DNA of 64,000 bases, from NCBI GenBank assembly GCA_022478985.1, contig JAKSZP010017509.1:1-64000 (forward strand). Reading direction: 5' to 3'. Both the position numbers and the translations under genes were made by a program. A model generated the notes under the pieces. It saw only the letters and a program-made list of their open reading frames with translations. It did not search any database and was not told the DNA's origin. Numbering within the stretch: position 1 is the stretch's first letter; every line of letters starts with the position of its first letter. This document shows, in pieces, positions 11,254 through 23,028 of the stretch. The stretch comes from Massospora cicadina. Lineage: Eukaryota; Entomophthoromycota; Entomophthoromycetes; Entomophthorales; Entomophthoraceae.

Positions 11254-12150
11254 TCATCTGAGGTTAGATCGGGATGTCTCTCTTCCAGTGGTGGTGATAA
11301 TGCCTTGAGTGGCTTGGGCTTGAAGCTGGACAATTTCATTGGCTAGAGCCCTCATAGTTAATTTGGAGTTCTCAGGGGTGGAGGATTTGAGCAGGGGCTG
11401 GATGCTACTGGGTAGCTGAGGTGCCCGCCCATATAGGGCTTCAAATGGAGACATCTTGATGACATGGTGATAGCTTACCCTGTAGGCAAGCAAGGCGCTG
11501 GGTAGATAATGGTTCCAATGGGCAGGTTCTGAGGTGGCCAACTTCCGTAGGATGAAAACAAGAGTTCTGCTAGCACATTCTATTACCCCATTAGTAGATG
11601 GGTGGTAGGAGGCAGCGAAACTCTGGGTAGTGCCAAATAGAAAAGTTAGTTCTTGTACTACCTGGGAGGTGAAGTTCAACCCATTGTCCAAAAGTAAGGT
11701 CTGGGGCACCCATGCTAGGTGAAAATGGAGTGAACAAGAAAAAGAGTAGTAGCCTTGGCGGTGGCTGCAGGGACTGAGATTGCCTTGACCCACTTAGTTA
11801 AGTGGTCTATAGCTATGATAATATACTTGTGACCATGCAGCTCAGTGGGAAGGGGACCCACCATGTCAATACTAATGACATTGAAAGGTTTGGTTGGGGC
11901 AACAACTGAGTGCTGATATTGAGGATTGGCTCAGTCTTGGGATCGGCAGATCATACAAGCTTCCAGAACCTCTTGGATGGTTTCTACCATTCAGTCCCAG
12001 TAGCAGCATGACTTCAGCCACTCATGGGTCTTCTTAACCGCCCCATGTCCCACAGTAGAATGGCCTTCCAGGATGATGTCAGTTTGAGAGGAGGGTCAGA
12101 TATAGGGAAGCCACTTCTTGTTGACTTTCTTGTAGAGTAGCCCAACCTTA
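11254..12150 (-). pseudogene. Integrase of B (broken)
   Basis: The core is visible in two frames: DMVGPLPTELHGHKYIIIAI (first acidic residue, about 11820-11880), LLLDNGLNFTSQVVQEL (second, about 11650-11700) and YHPSTNGVIECASRTL (last, E, about 11570-11615). Then follows SYHHVIKMSPFEALYGRAP, typical of the Gypsy integrase C-terminal side. The zinc-binding region lies upstream (ACMICRS). Breaks include a T-stop-HG codon and a shift between 11793 and 11820. Confidence 0.8.
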
Positions 12151-12213
12151 AATCTGAGTGTTTTGAATCATTCGGCGGAATTTGGCCTGAACCTTGGGAG
12201 TTTCCAGTTCCCA

Positions 12214-12968
12214 TCATTCAGGCTGTCCTATCAGGTCGTAGAGCTGATCTTCCTCAGGAGCCAAAACTGCTAATACCGGCATCCTAGAGAGGCTGTCAGC
12301 ATTCTGGTGTATAGCGCCTGTGAGGTAGATGATGGTGACATCATAGCTTTGCAGTTGTAGGGCCCACCTAGCTAACTGACCATCAGGGTCTTTCATTTGT
12401 TAAAGCCACCAGAGTGAAAAGTGGTCTGTAATAATAGTAAAATGAGTACCATAGAGGTAGGGCGGAAATGTTTGATGGCTAATAGGATGGCTAGACATTC
12501 CCTCTCAGTGATGCTATAGTTACGCTCAGCCTTACTTAGCGTCTTACTAAAATAAGCCACAGGATGATTGAACTGGTTCTCATCGTGTTGAGCCAGGATA
12601 GCCCTGACGGTGATGTCACTCGCATCCATGAACAACAAGAAAGGTTGGTCAAAGAGAGGATGAACTAGAACAGGTTTAGTATATAAGGTCATACGTAAAG
12701 CGTTAAAAGCCTGTTTCTGCTCAGGCTGCCACTCAAACGGTATGTTCTTTTGTAAAAGGTAGAACAGCGGCTCATCTAGGTTAGCAAACTGTGGGATGAA
12801 CTGATGGTAATAGCCCACCATGCCAAGAAAGATTTGAATATCTTTTAGGCTCTGGGGGCGTGACATCTTTTCTATGGCGTCAACTTTGTTGGGTATAGGT
12901 TGGATGCCACGCTTAGAGACCTTGTGTCCTAGAAACTCTATCTCAGGCTGGAAGAAGGAGCACTTCAA
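12214..12968 (-). pseudogene. Reverse transcriptase thumb and RNase H of B
   Basis: The frame at 12393-12968 runs from IEFLGHKVSKRGIQP through GYYHQFIPQFANL (connection) to LLFMDASDITVRAILAQ (RNase H, first catalytic Asp present) and YSITERECLAILLAIKHFRP. A frameshift near 12420 separates it from 12214-12396, which holds GQLARWALQLQSYD and the AIHQNADSLSRMP end typical of Gypsy RNase H. Apart from the shift the domain is well kept. Confidence 0.85.
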
Positions 12969-13600
12969 GATCTTGAGCTTGATGGAGGCCTTCCTGAGAC
13001 ACTCGAAGACTTCCTTGAGGTGTTCTACATGACCATTATAAGTTTACAAAAAATGGTAATGTCATCCAGGTAGATGAGGACACATGAGAGCTTCAAGTCC
13101 CCAAGGATCCCATCCATGGCACGCTGTATGTGGCCAGGGCATTACAGAGGCCTTGGGGCATCCGGATGGGCTCAAATAGCCCCTCGTGAGTGATTAGAGC
13201 GCACTTGGCTTGGTCTTTGGGGGCAATCTCGACCTGCCAATACCCGCTAGCAAGATCCATGGCTGAGAAGTACTGGAAAATGGCAAGCAGATGGAGAGAA
13301 TCATCAATCTGAGGTAGGAGATAACTGTCTTTCTTGGTGATGGAGTTGAGTTGTCAATAATCCATCACCACCTGGTGCTTGCCATCCTTCTTTTGGACCA
13401 GCAGAGGAGGTGAGGCCCAAGGACTACATGAAAGGACCAAGAGCCCAGTGTCGAGCAGCTGTTTAAGTTCCACTTTAACCTGGGCCTCTTCAACCTTGCT
13501 CTTTTGGTAAGGCCAGGACTGAAAAGGGGGGCGTCCCCAGTTTCTACATGGTGGAGGACTCTGTTCATCCTTCCAAAATTATAGGTCAAAGTGGAGAATA
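12969..13600 (-). pseudogene. Reverse transcriptase fingers and palm of B
   Basis: Seen on the minus strand: GKHQVVMDY-stop-QLNSITKKD (where a CGA arginine is expected), DLASGYWQVEIAPKDQAKCA, GLFEPIRMPQGLCNA and the catalytic YLDD box (LIYLDDITIF, about 13055-13085). One frameshift lies after LCNA. The catalytic aspartates are present, so the element was probably active before the C-to-T and indel damage. Confidence 0.8.
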
Positions 13601-14299
13601 GATCCGAGTATTCCTCCAGGAGCTCCTGAACCTCGAGTCACTGTTTTTCAGAGAGGTCCTTTCCAATATTAGCGTTGACCAGATTAACTGAGGGTGGTGA
13701 CTCCAAGCTGAAATCCCTTTAGTACCCAAAGCTTCAAACGTTGGCAACAGCCCCTATTGATAACAGACGGATGTAAGCAGCGAGTTGGTTCAAACCTACA
13801 ACTTTTGGTTTATCAGTCAGGTTGGCTAGCAACACTGATATAGATCTGGCATACGCTGGATTGAGGATCCCGGGGCAGGTCAGCACTTCCTTGGGAGATG
13901 GGTTATCTAGACCTCAGACTTCCATTAAATACCCCAAGGGAATGTTGACATGGACCTGGGTGTTGATGATGATTTGGGATTTCAGGGGTACAGTTGTCAC
14001 CTGGGGTAAATAGATCGACATCCCTTCTAGTCCATCAACAGCAGGTGGGGGTAGTTGGACTCAAGAGCCCCAGATGTGATACTTGAGCTGATCGATTTGG
14101 CCTTCAGTCTCCAGTAGGCAAGCTTGGGCCTTGACCTCAGCCCTAGAGTCATGAGCAGTTTCAAAAACCAGAGGGACTCGATGTCCTAGAAGGGAGAGGA
14201 AACCACCATCATAATGGAGCACCACCAAATAGTCTCAAAGAAACTGAGTCCCAAGGAGTAGGTCATGGCTAGGGTTGTCCAGAGCGATGGCAGGTGTAT

Positions 14300-14703
14300 C
14301 TAAAGTGAGCTTTCTGAACCAAATTGGTAGAGAGGAATAGACCTATTTGGATGGGTGCACTGGGGGCAAGCTGTGCCATATTCCATGTAGTGCGGCATAT
14401 TGGGAGCGATCTTGATGCATTTCATCAGCTTGGAAGAGATGATGTTCATGGGGAGCCACTATCAACTATGGCGAAAACTGGAATCTTGTGGACCTGGATG
14501 GCGACTAAGGTAACCAAACTTCCAAACTGGGGTGGTAACGTGAGGAACATGGGGGAATCATCAGAAGAAGAATAAGCAATATCAATGTCTTTATTGTTAT
14601 CAGATACCGCAACTACTTCTTTGGGTATGACAGCTTTTGGTTTATGCACAGGGGATACTTGAGGCTGGGTAGAGATGTCAGCATGAAGTGCCTCGCCCTT
14701 CAT
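14300..14703 (-). pseudogene. Protease of B
   Basis: The frame contains a linker with an acidic stretch (YSSSDDSPMFLTLPP) and then the retropepsin active site FAIVDSGSP at about 14446-14475, followed by MNIISSKLMK. A stop sits directly after the active-site segment, where the next codons otherwise continue in frame. It would cleave the Gag-Pol precursor in a working element. Confidence 0.75.
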
Positions 14704-16600
14704 GCTGACAGCCCTTTTCCCGCCTCCTCAGAAAGACGTTTTCAGCAAGTCTTAGAGCTGTGTCTAAAGCCAGTTGCAATAGGTGCATCAAGGATGTGGA
14801 TTCTTCTGGTTTTTAACTACATGGACTCTAGGGCGGTTAGAGGGGCCAGTAGACATAGCCTTAAAGTGTAAGATCGAGGCAGGTATCTCATTGAGGGCCT
14901 TCTTAATCTACCTAATACAGGTGAACCTGTTCTTCTGCCCAATCATATGCATTTGGACCTCAGGATAGGACCCCAAGGCAGAGATAATAGTGGTGATAGC
15001 GTCATCCAGAGTGATACAATTCATCATGACCAAAGGTTGTGCCTGGGCGTAGAACTGGTTGGCAAACTTCATAGGGTTTTCTCATTTGTTCAGTCAAATG
15101 CCCATGAATGCTTGCTTTTGGTTGGCCAGAGTTTGGTTGCTGCCAAACTCTTGGATCAAGGCGGTACAGACCTGTTCCCAGATGTTACACTCCTTCAAAT
15201 GGTGGGTCATGATTTCCCAGGTGGTGCTGTCTAGAAAGGAGTGGATATGCTTCACCTTATGTCAATTGGTGGCCTCCTCCATGGAACTCTCATAGGCATA
15301 CAGAAAGGAGGCGATGCTTTCCCATCTGGTAGTGAACCTTTCCTTGAAACTAGGCTTAAAGTTAGCTACAATGGAAGTGGAAAGGGTGTTAACACCTGGG
15401 ATGGGTACCAGCTCCAAGATCTCCATCTCCGCATAATCCCAAGGAACCTGCTGATCTAACCGCCTCCACAAGCCTTCTAAGTCCTCTTGGATGTAGTCCC
15501 AATTCTGGATAAGGATGGAAGCAGAAGCCTTATTGGCAACCTGCTCCTTTAGTGATTGAATCTCGTTGTTCTGTAGATGGAGCTGGTTTTTGATGGTGGT
15601 CAACTGGGTTTTGAACCTACAACAAGTTTGTTCAAGCTGGAAGATATGAGCGTCAGTAAGCTTTGTGAAGGCACTGAGGTTATCCATCTCATCTGACAAT
15701 GCTTTGATTGAGACCCTGGGGTTGAGGGGGACACCATCTGATCAGAGCTTGTATCCCAGTGCAACCTTTTGGATTTGATCCCGTAAGGCAGCCAGGGTGG
15801 TCATTATATCCCTCCGCCAGGGATCTTTGGGTTCGCCTGAGGTTGAAGGGCCTGGGGGCCCTCAAGGCCCACGTGGTCCCTTGGGTCCAGCTGGCCCTTG
15901 ACGCCCCTCAGGGCCTTCAGGCCCCCTAGGCCCGTCTGGCCCAGCACTTGTGGGGGAGTAGTCATGAGAGGCCAGCTCTAAGTAGTGCTACTGTAGGGAT
16001 TGTTCCAGTTCTTTGACTTGAAGTAGATGCTGGGTCCATGTCACTTCAAATAGCTGGGCATTTTGACGAAATTGCTCCTCAAGGTAGCCGGAGATTACAC
16101 TATCCAATACTACAATCTGATCGTAGATCTCATTGATTAATTGTCAGTTATCAAGAATAGCCTCACAATCATTGTGCATGAAGGAGGAGGTGGCGTCGTA
16201 GAAGTCAATGATGTAGGAATATAAATTCTGGGTGAGTCCTAGTTGCTGGGAGACCTCCTGATGGTGTAATCTGACTAGCTGGAGGAGGTGATGGATAGCA
16301 GGGTAGACAAAGTTATGAAGGTAGCGTTCAGGCCTCAGGGTAAGCTATCCAGCTGGCAATATGGCTGAGGTGTAGAGGTCCCACATTGTGGAAGGTAAAG
16401 AGGAGGCAAGGGAGCAGTTGGAGCGGGCACCCTCAGAGTAGATGCCATTTATTAGTTGTTTAACGATATCATTGATGTTTTCATACTAGAGTTGGTATTG
16501 GCTCCCATCTAGGGAGGGCAGCAAGAGTTGAAAGGCGGCTTAAAATTCTAGCCTCTCCAGCTCAAGGGTGGCATTGTATATCACATGGTACTAACCCATT
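14704..16600 (-). pseudogene. Gag of B with coiled coil and collagen-like tract
   Basis: One frame can be followed from about 16597 to 15720 through six stops, each one C-to-T change away from a sense codon. It contains helical segments (LLQLVRLHHQEVSQQLGL, YLEEQFRQNAQLFEV) and then the Gly-X-Y tract (15847-15942). Another frame (15262-15699) holds a coiled coil (FTKLTDAHIFQLEQ, LQNNEIQSLKEQV) and a capsid-type block (SFKERFTTRWESIASFLYAY). Near 14960-15030 comes TLDDAITTIISAL, shared with A'. A partial CTYC near 14790 is all I see of a zinc knuckle. Confidence 0.7.
15847..15942 (-). other. Collagen-like Gly-X-Y tract in Gag of B
   Basis: 32 codons in the Gag frame. They start GPDGPRGPEGPEGRQGPAGP and continue with further GP-rich triplets, with one TGA at 15862-15864 where CGA (Arg, fitting a Gly-X-Y series) is expected. 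Glycine is at every third residue, with proline mostly in the X or Y position. In collagens such a series forms a triple helix; its role in a retrotransposon Gag is unknown. The flanking residues are SPTSA before and PSTSGEPKDP after. Confidence 0.85.
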
Positions 16601-16695
16601 GGGTAACGCTCCTCAATTGACCAGTAGTTTGGTCATCAGGGATGCTATTGGTTTCAATTTTTGTGATAGACGTTTTCACTTAGGACATCTTGGAG

Positions 16696-16714
16696 CCCCC
16701 TGTAGTGAGCACCA
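16696..16714 (-). promoter_or_regulatory. Primer-binding site of B
   Basis: The minus strand reads TGGTGCTCACTACAGGGGG, beginning four bases inside the 5' LTR. Elements A and A' have the same sequence at the same place, and C a variant. The primer tRNA is not identified. Confidence 0.65.
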
Positions 16715-16718
16715 CTTC

Positions 16719-17129
16719 TGTCAGTGCTACAGTTCTATGGATTGGCGCTGGGGTTCGTGGTGGCTCAAAGCTAGAAAATTTAGAAAGAGCGCCGAGGAGG
16801 AAACAGGAAAATGAGTTAGGATACCAAATACTTTATTAAACTAAAAGGCTTCAATATTTATAGGGTGTGTTGGGACTCGGTGCCTTCAGGATTGTTGGGG
16901 CCTCATCCATTCAGAATCTTTAGATCTTCCAGAATGGCCTCCTCAGGGTGTCCTTAATGGATAGTGTTGCTCACCTGACTGAATGGGTGGAAATGCCACC
17001 CCACGTGACTCAGGAATAGGGGAGGAGGATCCTGAAATGGATTTAGCTCAGGTAGGTTCAATGACTGATTTGGCACAACCTGATTCAGAAGAAGGAAATT
17101 CAATTCAATTTCTATCTCAAATCCTGACA
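16719..17129 (-). repeat. Right (5') LTR of B (411 bp)
   Basis: Starts TGTCAGTGCTACAGTTCTAT and ends ...CAAATCCTGACA. It pairs with 10610-11023 and is followed by the second copy of the GCCCC target duplication. Confidence 0.92.
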
Positions 17130-17134
17130 GCCCC

Positions 17135-19560
17135 ATTGTCCATAAATGAACAAAATTTAAACTATACTACTGAGATATTATCATATAAGTTCATTTAGAA
17201 AAATAAGCATCCGCTGTATTATTTCTTGGACATTTAAAGAGTCCACTTGATTTAACAAAATTTGAACCTCCATGCCTAGCTTAAGTCTGGATTTCATCAA
17301 AGTCTCAGTATGCATTGCCACCTGGCCCCCATTCAATTGGGTGATATTGCCGGTGGTAAAAGGAAGCTCTTGTATTACTAACTTTTTAAGAATTTGATAC
17401 TAAGCTTGGCGCTAACTCAGCTTTACCTTTTTAGAGAGTAGATGTCACAACTAACCTAACTTCAGTTATTATTCACTGAACTGCCAGAGGTAAGGCAGCG
17501 TTTTCATCCTTTCACCTGATGGAAGGTGGGTTCAGAGATTACCTCATACTTGAGATTTTTTAAGAGCAGATTTAGAGAGCCATGTTCTACTTCGCTCTGA
17601 CCTTTTATCAAGTCCACTCTTATACAGGGTTTGTAAAATGAATCTTAGGCTAAAAACTTGATTTATGGCAATGATTGAATAATGTCAAAACTTTTATGAA
17701 GATAACAAATATCCTGATTAATGTCAGGCTTCTTGGAATGAGTGTCATATAGCCAAGTTGATTCTTTATTTTTAAGGACATACCCATGTTGGGTGGTTTG
17801 CATGGCTCCTGAATACTTGGATTGGGTGCTTCAAAAGTGACAGCGCAATGACAGAAATAATTCACCATGTGTGTAATATGATTATTCACATTCAAAACTG
17901 GCATCAAAATCCAACATAACTCTTTATAAGGCTCACAGGCATGGTGAAGAGCAATCAGGGCGTTTAAAATCATTTAATACATTAGCTTCAGATAATGTCT
18001 GAACCTCCAAATAAAAGCGTTCAGCAAACACTCAAATAGTAGCATTATACATAAAAAATATATTAAGAAAATTTCTATTTTATGATTGGTTATCCTTTCA
18101 GCTCTAATGCACTTCTTGATATGTGTAACAGACAGAAAATTCCAGTTTCCAACCGCCTATATAAAGCGTTTCTTTGGCACACTGACAAGCAACCAAAGCA
18201 GTCTAACTGAGTTGGGAGGTTTGGGCCACCAACAGCACCAAACATTGCCTACTCTTAGTTGGTTAAGCATAGTCTGCTGGATTGGTCCAACCCAACCACA
18301 CAAAAGCTCCTCAAAAACCAAAAACCTGAAAAAGACCAACAGGTATGTGAGGTTGCAAATCCTGAAACAACCTTTCTTTTTATTCAGGATAATAAAAAGG
18401 GCCCACTGACCAAAGCTCATCTGGGGAGCAACTGACAATGCTCCCCAGGAAGGGGATGCTAGGGTTAATATTATGAAATGAACTTTAGAATTGGCAGGCA
18501 TGCCTTATAAAGGCTGCCCTTCAGGAGCATTACCCAAGTCATTCATTAGGCTTGCACAAGCCTAATCTACAACTCAGGTGAGTCACAACTCAGCGCCCAA
18601 AATGACAGCCAAAAGTATTTCTAAAGTGATTTGACTTAGATTTGGAAAATCTGAATCTGAGTCAAAATGTAACAATCAAGACAAACTCAATCATTACAAT
18701 AAGAAGTTCTATAGCATTAAGGTAGGACAAGCAACCCTTCTTTATTCTTAGCATAAATAACTAATGAGTTTAGAAATCCAACAAGTTCATTACCACTGCC
18801 ACTTAGCAGTCTTAGATGCTCCAACCATATGAATCTCAAATAGATCCAGAAGATTATGCACATTCACCTTCTTGTTGAACTTTTAAATTAACAGGGTTGA
18901 CCAGAAATTGTTTTTTCTGGATGCATGGATAAGAAATCTGAGACATCCCTACTGACTTTCCAGATTACTAATATGAAGAGGGGAAGGGGCACAACTATGA
19001 GCTGCTATATTTTCAGGGTGTGCAGAAGCTCCACCAAACTTGAACAAATGGGAAGAAAACAGGCTGGTTACACATAACCATTCCACCTCACCCTTATTAT
19101 GTTCCCTCAAAAGAGATTCTTAGCAACCTGACCTGGATAACGCTGACAAAAATTTGAGAAAATCCAACTTTAACTGGTTTATTAATTCATAAAAATGGCA
19201 GTGTTTCACCTGCAATATATTTTATATTGAATTATTTGTTTAGTGGTTTAAAAGCCCACTTTTATGACAATTTTTTTCTAAATAAAGATTCAGGTTCTTA
19301 GTAAATTCAGTAATGGAGCAAACAGCTCCATCCATTTTTTACTAAACCTTTTATTTGCAAAGTATAACAATATGATATCAGAAAGTAGGCCAACATGGGC
19401 CTTCAATTCCACTCATAATTGAACAATCTTATTGAACAATTTATGAAAGGCCTCAGGGTCAGGGCCAGCAATGTCTGGAAGTTGTGCTACCTCTACCAGA
19501 AAGTAATCTCTGACTACATCACCAGAATCTATACATGGCAACATGATACATAATACACAG
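17135..19560 (-). pseudogene. Protease and Gag remnant of C (right of B)
   Basis: This is the continuation of C after the B insertion, up to its primer-binding region. Minus-strand frames such as 17650-17973 are short and do not show a clear capsid or zinc-knuckle motif. I assign the stretch to gag by position between protease and the 5' LTR, not by motif. Confidence 0.45.
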
Positions 19561-19567
19561 GTTGTGG

Positions 19568-19588
19568 TCTCCTGTAGTGCGCACCAAG
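19568..19588 (-). promoter_or_regulatory. Primer-binding region of C
   Basis: The minus strand reads TTGGTGCGCACTACAGGAG next to the LTR start, a two- to three-base variant of the sequence found in A, A' and B. Confidence 0.55.
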
Positions 19589-20352
19589 TGTTGAAATCAG
19601 TGCGGGGGCATCATATTTAGAGTGCACACTTCAATACCAAAAATACAAGATATGGTATGAGGACATTAATCTTGACCAAAAACACAATAAAAGTCACCAT
19701 ATGCAGTTATAGGGCCTTTTATTCAGAAACCAAGGAAGCACACTGGTGTATTGAATACTGTCATAGGCTTACAGGCTTGCTCAGATAATCTAACTGGTAG
19801 GCTATTTTAGCTTTCACCAGAAAAAGATCCCCTTCCCATTGACAATCTATATCAGATATACTTTCTCTACAAGAGTTCTCATTTGTGCTTTACAGGGTTA
19901 CTAAGCAGCGCTCAAGATAGTAGACTAAAATTGGGCTGTCTAAATTGAATCAGAAGTTGAATAACTAAGTCTTGAGGCATTTTTATCAAAAGGTTCAATA
20001 TGTTGTATATAATTGAATTACTGGTGGGTGGCCAAAATAATATAGGACCCTATTACTAATGATTCTATGCCATCATGGGGCAATGTAAAATTTATGCTAG
20101 CATAAATATAAGGTGATAAAGCAATTGAGGCCATGACATTGATGGCTGATAATTAAGGGAATGAGAGATGCACCAGTGGGGATTTAGGGATTCAATAATT
20201 AGTAAACCAATACATTAGTCAGTACATATAGATATGTGAGCTGTGCACTGATATATAATATGGGCTAATCACATCTGCTATCTACATATTTGATAACCAT
20301 AAAATCAAATATATATAAATAAGAGCACACAGTTGGTCAAATAATTACAATA
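19589..20352 (-). repeat. Right (5') LTR of C (about 764 bp)
   Basis: Starts TGTTGAAATCAGTGCGG and ends near ...TTACAATA, where the left LTR has TTACAACA. It lacks the R1 insertion. The divergence from the left LTR is clearly greater than between the LTRs of B or D, so C is older. Confidence 0.7.
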
Positions 20353-23028
20353 GGCCTTTAAGCAGGGTCTTTCCAATAAGCTATCTACAAGAACCTCTGA
20401 GCATTCAATTAGAAGGTTACAGACTATCTTAATTATCCTTCCGCCACATGCTCCAAAGGATTATAGAACAAAAAGTGTCACCTTTGACAAGGCTAGTGGC
20501 CTGAAAGGCATCTCATTCGATGGTATACATAGTCTACTACTAAAAAATAATTAAAAATCAATAGTCTTCTACTACCATCCTTTAATAAAAAGTATTGAGG
20601 ATAGATTTGCTACCATTTGGTTGTGGCTATATATGTTGATATACCTAAGAAGTAACAAGTATTCTATTGCAGTTGTAACGCAAGGTACTTTGTTAATTGA
20701 ATACATTGGACATTTCCACATAGTCATGTTTCTCAAAGCCAAGATTATAAAGGGAGTTATCACAACTCATGATGCATTGAATATGTCAGCAACTTTTAGT
20801 GGTATAAAACTCATATTGACTTGCCAATGTCTAAACAGAATAATAAATTAAGAGCCTATTGAGTCTGAAACATATTACTCCCTGAGCAGCCAATATGATG
20901 ATTTGAATTTAAAAAATAGCGCTGATAACTAGTGAATAAAGGTCAAAGATCAAAGATGTTGGTTCAGTAGTAAAGAGATTTCCTAAAAATACTGAGCTTT
21001 AATGTAACCATAATTAAAAATCTAAAACAAGTAATAGAAAAAACTTGTTTTTATCACTCTTATATTTTCAAGATTGTTAATTTACACCATTGTTCTTTTT
21101 TATAACTTATCATATCACCTTTGGGTATTTAAATTAGCTATCTGAATATTATTGACTCCAAAATAAATTTTTAATGAAAGATCCCTACATCAAACTTTTT
21201 AAGCTTACTCATCCGATTTTGCTCCTGTTAATCTTGGTGTCCCATTATCTGGAACTATAATTTTTATCACTGGACTTACCTCTTTTTGAATTTATAACTC
21301 CTTTCTCTGGTTTGGTTTATATTTTCTTAGCTCTCATTCTTTTATTATACTCTAGTAAATCTTTTTGTAGCATACCTTTTGTAATATTATTACTTTTGAC
21401 TTCCCATTATTTAGGATTATAAAACTATGTTCTCATTATCTCATTGAAAACCAAGGGCCATATAATTTTTAACAGAATATTCAAGACAACCTAAAAGTGT
21501 TTTTTTTCTGGTTAAAATATGGGAGAGGGATGCACTACCACCTCAGGTAAAGCTTTTGACAATAAGCTAACAAAAATTATGCTGTTTGGCAGAGATAAAT
21601 TATTTTAATATATCTGAATTAAATTTAGTATTTGTATGAAATGGTGCAACTCAGTTTTATAAAGTTAATTGATTTATGTAAAAATATTATATAAAGTCTA
21701 TTTTAGCCATGTGCAGATTTTTAACGTGATCTCAATTTGTAGAAAAAAAGGTGCAACATAAAAGTTCAGTGCAATTACTATCCCGACACTGTCATGTATT
21801 AACTTTGAATTTTTTAGTGTGTAGGAAAGATTCTAGATGATATTATATAAACAAATATACTCTGCAGAGGTTTACTTTTCTGGAATGATACATGATCATT
21901 GAGCTATAGTGATCAAATACCCTAAATTTAAATATATGTTTCATAAAAACTTGATACTTCTAATTTTTCCACGTCACTAGTGGACCCTGTATATTTTTTA
22001 TTATAAATCATGTTGCCAGATGTGAACAATGATGTAATGATAAATACAAAGCCTTGTATAGTTTTATTATTTTCTTTTGTTTATAATGATTTTAATTCTT
22101 AGGTATTAATATAGTGTCTATCTAACGTTTTTATAGAATTTTTTTCTACAGCATAAAACTTATGATAGTTCACTAAACCCATCAAAAGTGATTCATGATA
22201 TATGGTTAGAAGTATTATAATTTAATAATCTTTTTTTAGTACTAGATGGTCCCAACATAATTTAATAATCTTTATGTTGCATATATTTACAAGTAACTTG
22301 ACAAATGTAACCAGTTTTATGATTAAAAAATATGTAAAACTTTTGTCTCTAAAAAATGTGCTCAACTAAAATTATATAGTATATTCCTTTTTCAGTTAAA
22401 TCCAACTTTAATTATCTTTATAGCATCTTCATTTGAGTAGTCAGTAATGTGAATCATCATTGGTGATGCATTTTGCGATGCCATAATCTGTCTTCATAAA
22501 GTTATTAATTTACCCTTTATTTCTAATAATCTTTAAAATGCTTTGTCTAAATTACAATAATGCCTGAGCTTTTGATTCAGTATTCACATATCTAAACACA
22601 CTTATATTTTTTATTTTTTCTGAGGCTTCCTATAAAAACAATCTTCAATAGTGCACCTTCTATTTTTAATTTAATTACTGTGTTAACAATATCAATTTTT
22701 GTTTGGTACTTTGATGCTATAAACAGCATGTTTACTAATAGATATTTTGCACACCAGTAAAGTGTCACTTTAAGGCTCCTATAACCCACTCTAATATGTA
22801 TGAGTAAAACTTTATAGATAATATCTAATAGGAAGTAAAGGTTAATTATCTGTAAATAAAAAATTACTGATTCTACTTTAATAGTATGCATACTAAAAAC
22901 TTGCTAATAGATAGCCAATCCTTTAAGGAAAAAGTTAAAAAGTTATAATGAAAATAACAATCACAATAAATATATAAGTATCTTATTATCAATAACATGT
23001 TATAGCTGTACTCAAACCATATTCAGTG
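20353..23028. other. AT-rich intergenic DNA
   Basis: No convincing gene or large element. Reading frames are short and AT-driven. The only structure I can support is the very short retroposon at 22217-22273. Confidence 0.5.
22217..22273 (-). mobile_element. Ultra-short R-family insertion (23 nt)
   Basis: The direct repeat ATAATTTAATAATCTTT (17 bp, 22217-22233 and 22257-22273) flanks 23 nt. Read on the minus strand these are GTTGGGACCATCTAGTACTA plus an A run, the last bases of the R-family retroposon. The perfect repeat and conserved 3' end fit target-primed insertion with extreme 5' truncation. Confidence 0.85.

Larger units (their letters stand above)
10610..17129 (-). mobile_element. Complete Gypsy retrotransposon B
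   Basis: Two LTRs (10610-11023 and 16719-17129) in TG...CA form, with a perfect 5 bp target duplication GCCCC (10605-10609 and 17130-17134). Minus-strand order is primer-binding site, gag with coiled coil and collagen-like tract, protease, reverse transcriptase, RNase H, integrase, polypurine tract. Nearly all stops I inspected are TGA, TAG or TAA where CGA, CAG or CAA is expected. This fits decay by C-to-T change rather than random indels. It is younger than C, which it splits. Confidence 0.9.
5578..20352 (-). mobile_element. Old Gypsy retrotransposon C, host of nested insertions
   Basis: Two diverged LTRs (5578-6645 and 19589-20352) enclose minus-strand pol remnants, then protease and gag remnants. 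The left LTR is longer than the right by about 300 bp because retroposon R1 lies inside it. The body is broken by a cluster of X repeat, SINE and R2 (about 8975-10115) and by complete element B (10610-17129) inserted in the protease region. No matching target duplication is left outside the LTRs, which fits its age. Confidence 0.75.

Noticed and set aside
10848..17136. Minus-strand frames shared by both LTRs of B (about 55 codons, SGFEIEI... to FHPFSQVS)
   Set aside because: Open in both LTRs, but these LTRs are similar and young, so openness alone is no evidence. There is no diverged copy to compare.
20520..20580. Further R-family insertion at a CTACTACTAAAAAA motif
   Set aside because: The motif is similar, but the TAGTACTA core is missing and the flanking repeat (TAGTCT.CTACTAC) is imperfect and overlaps the motif.
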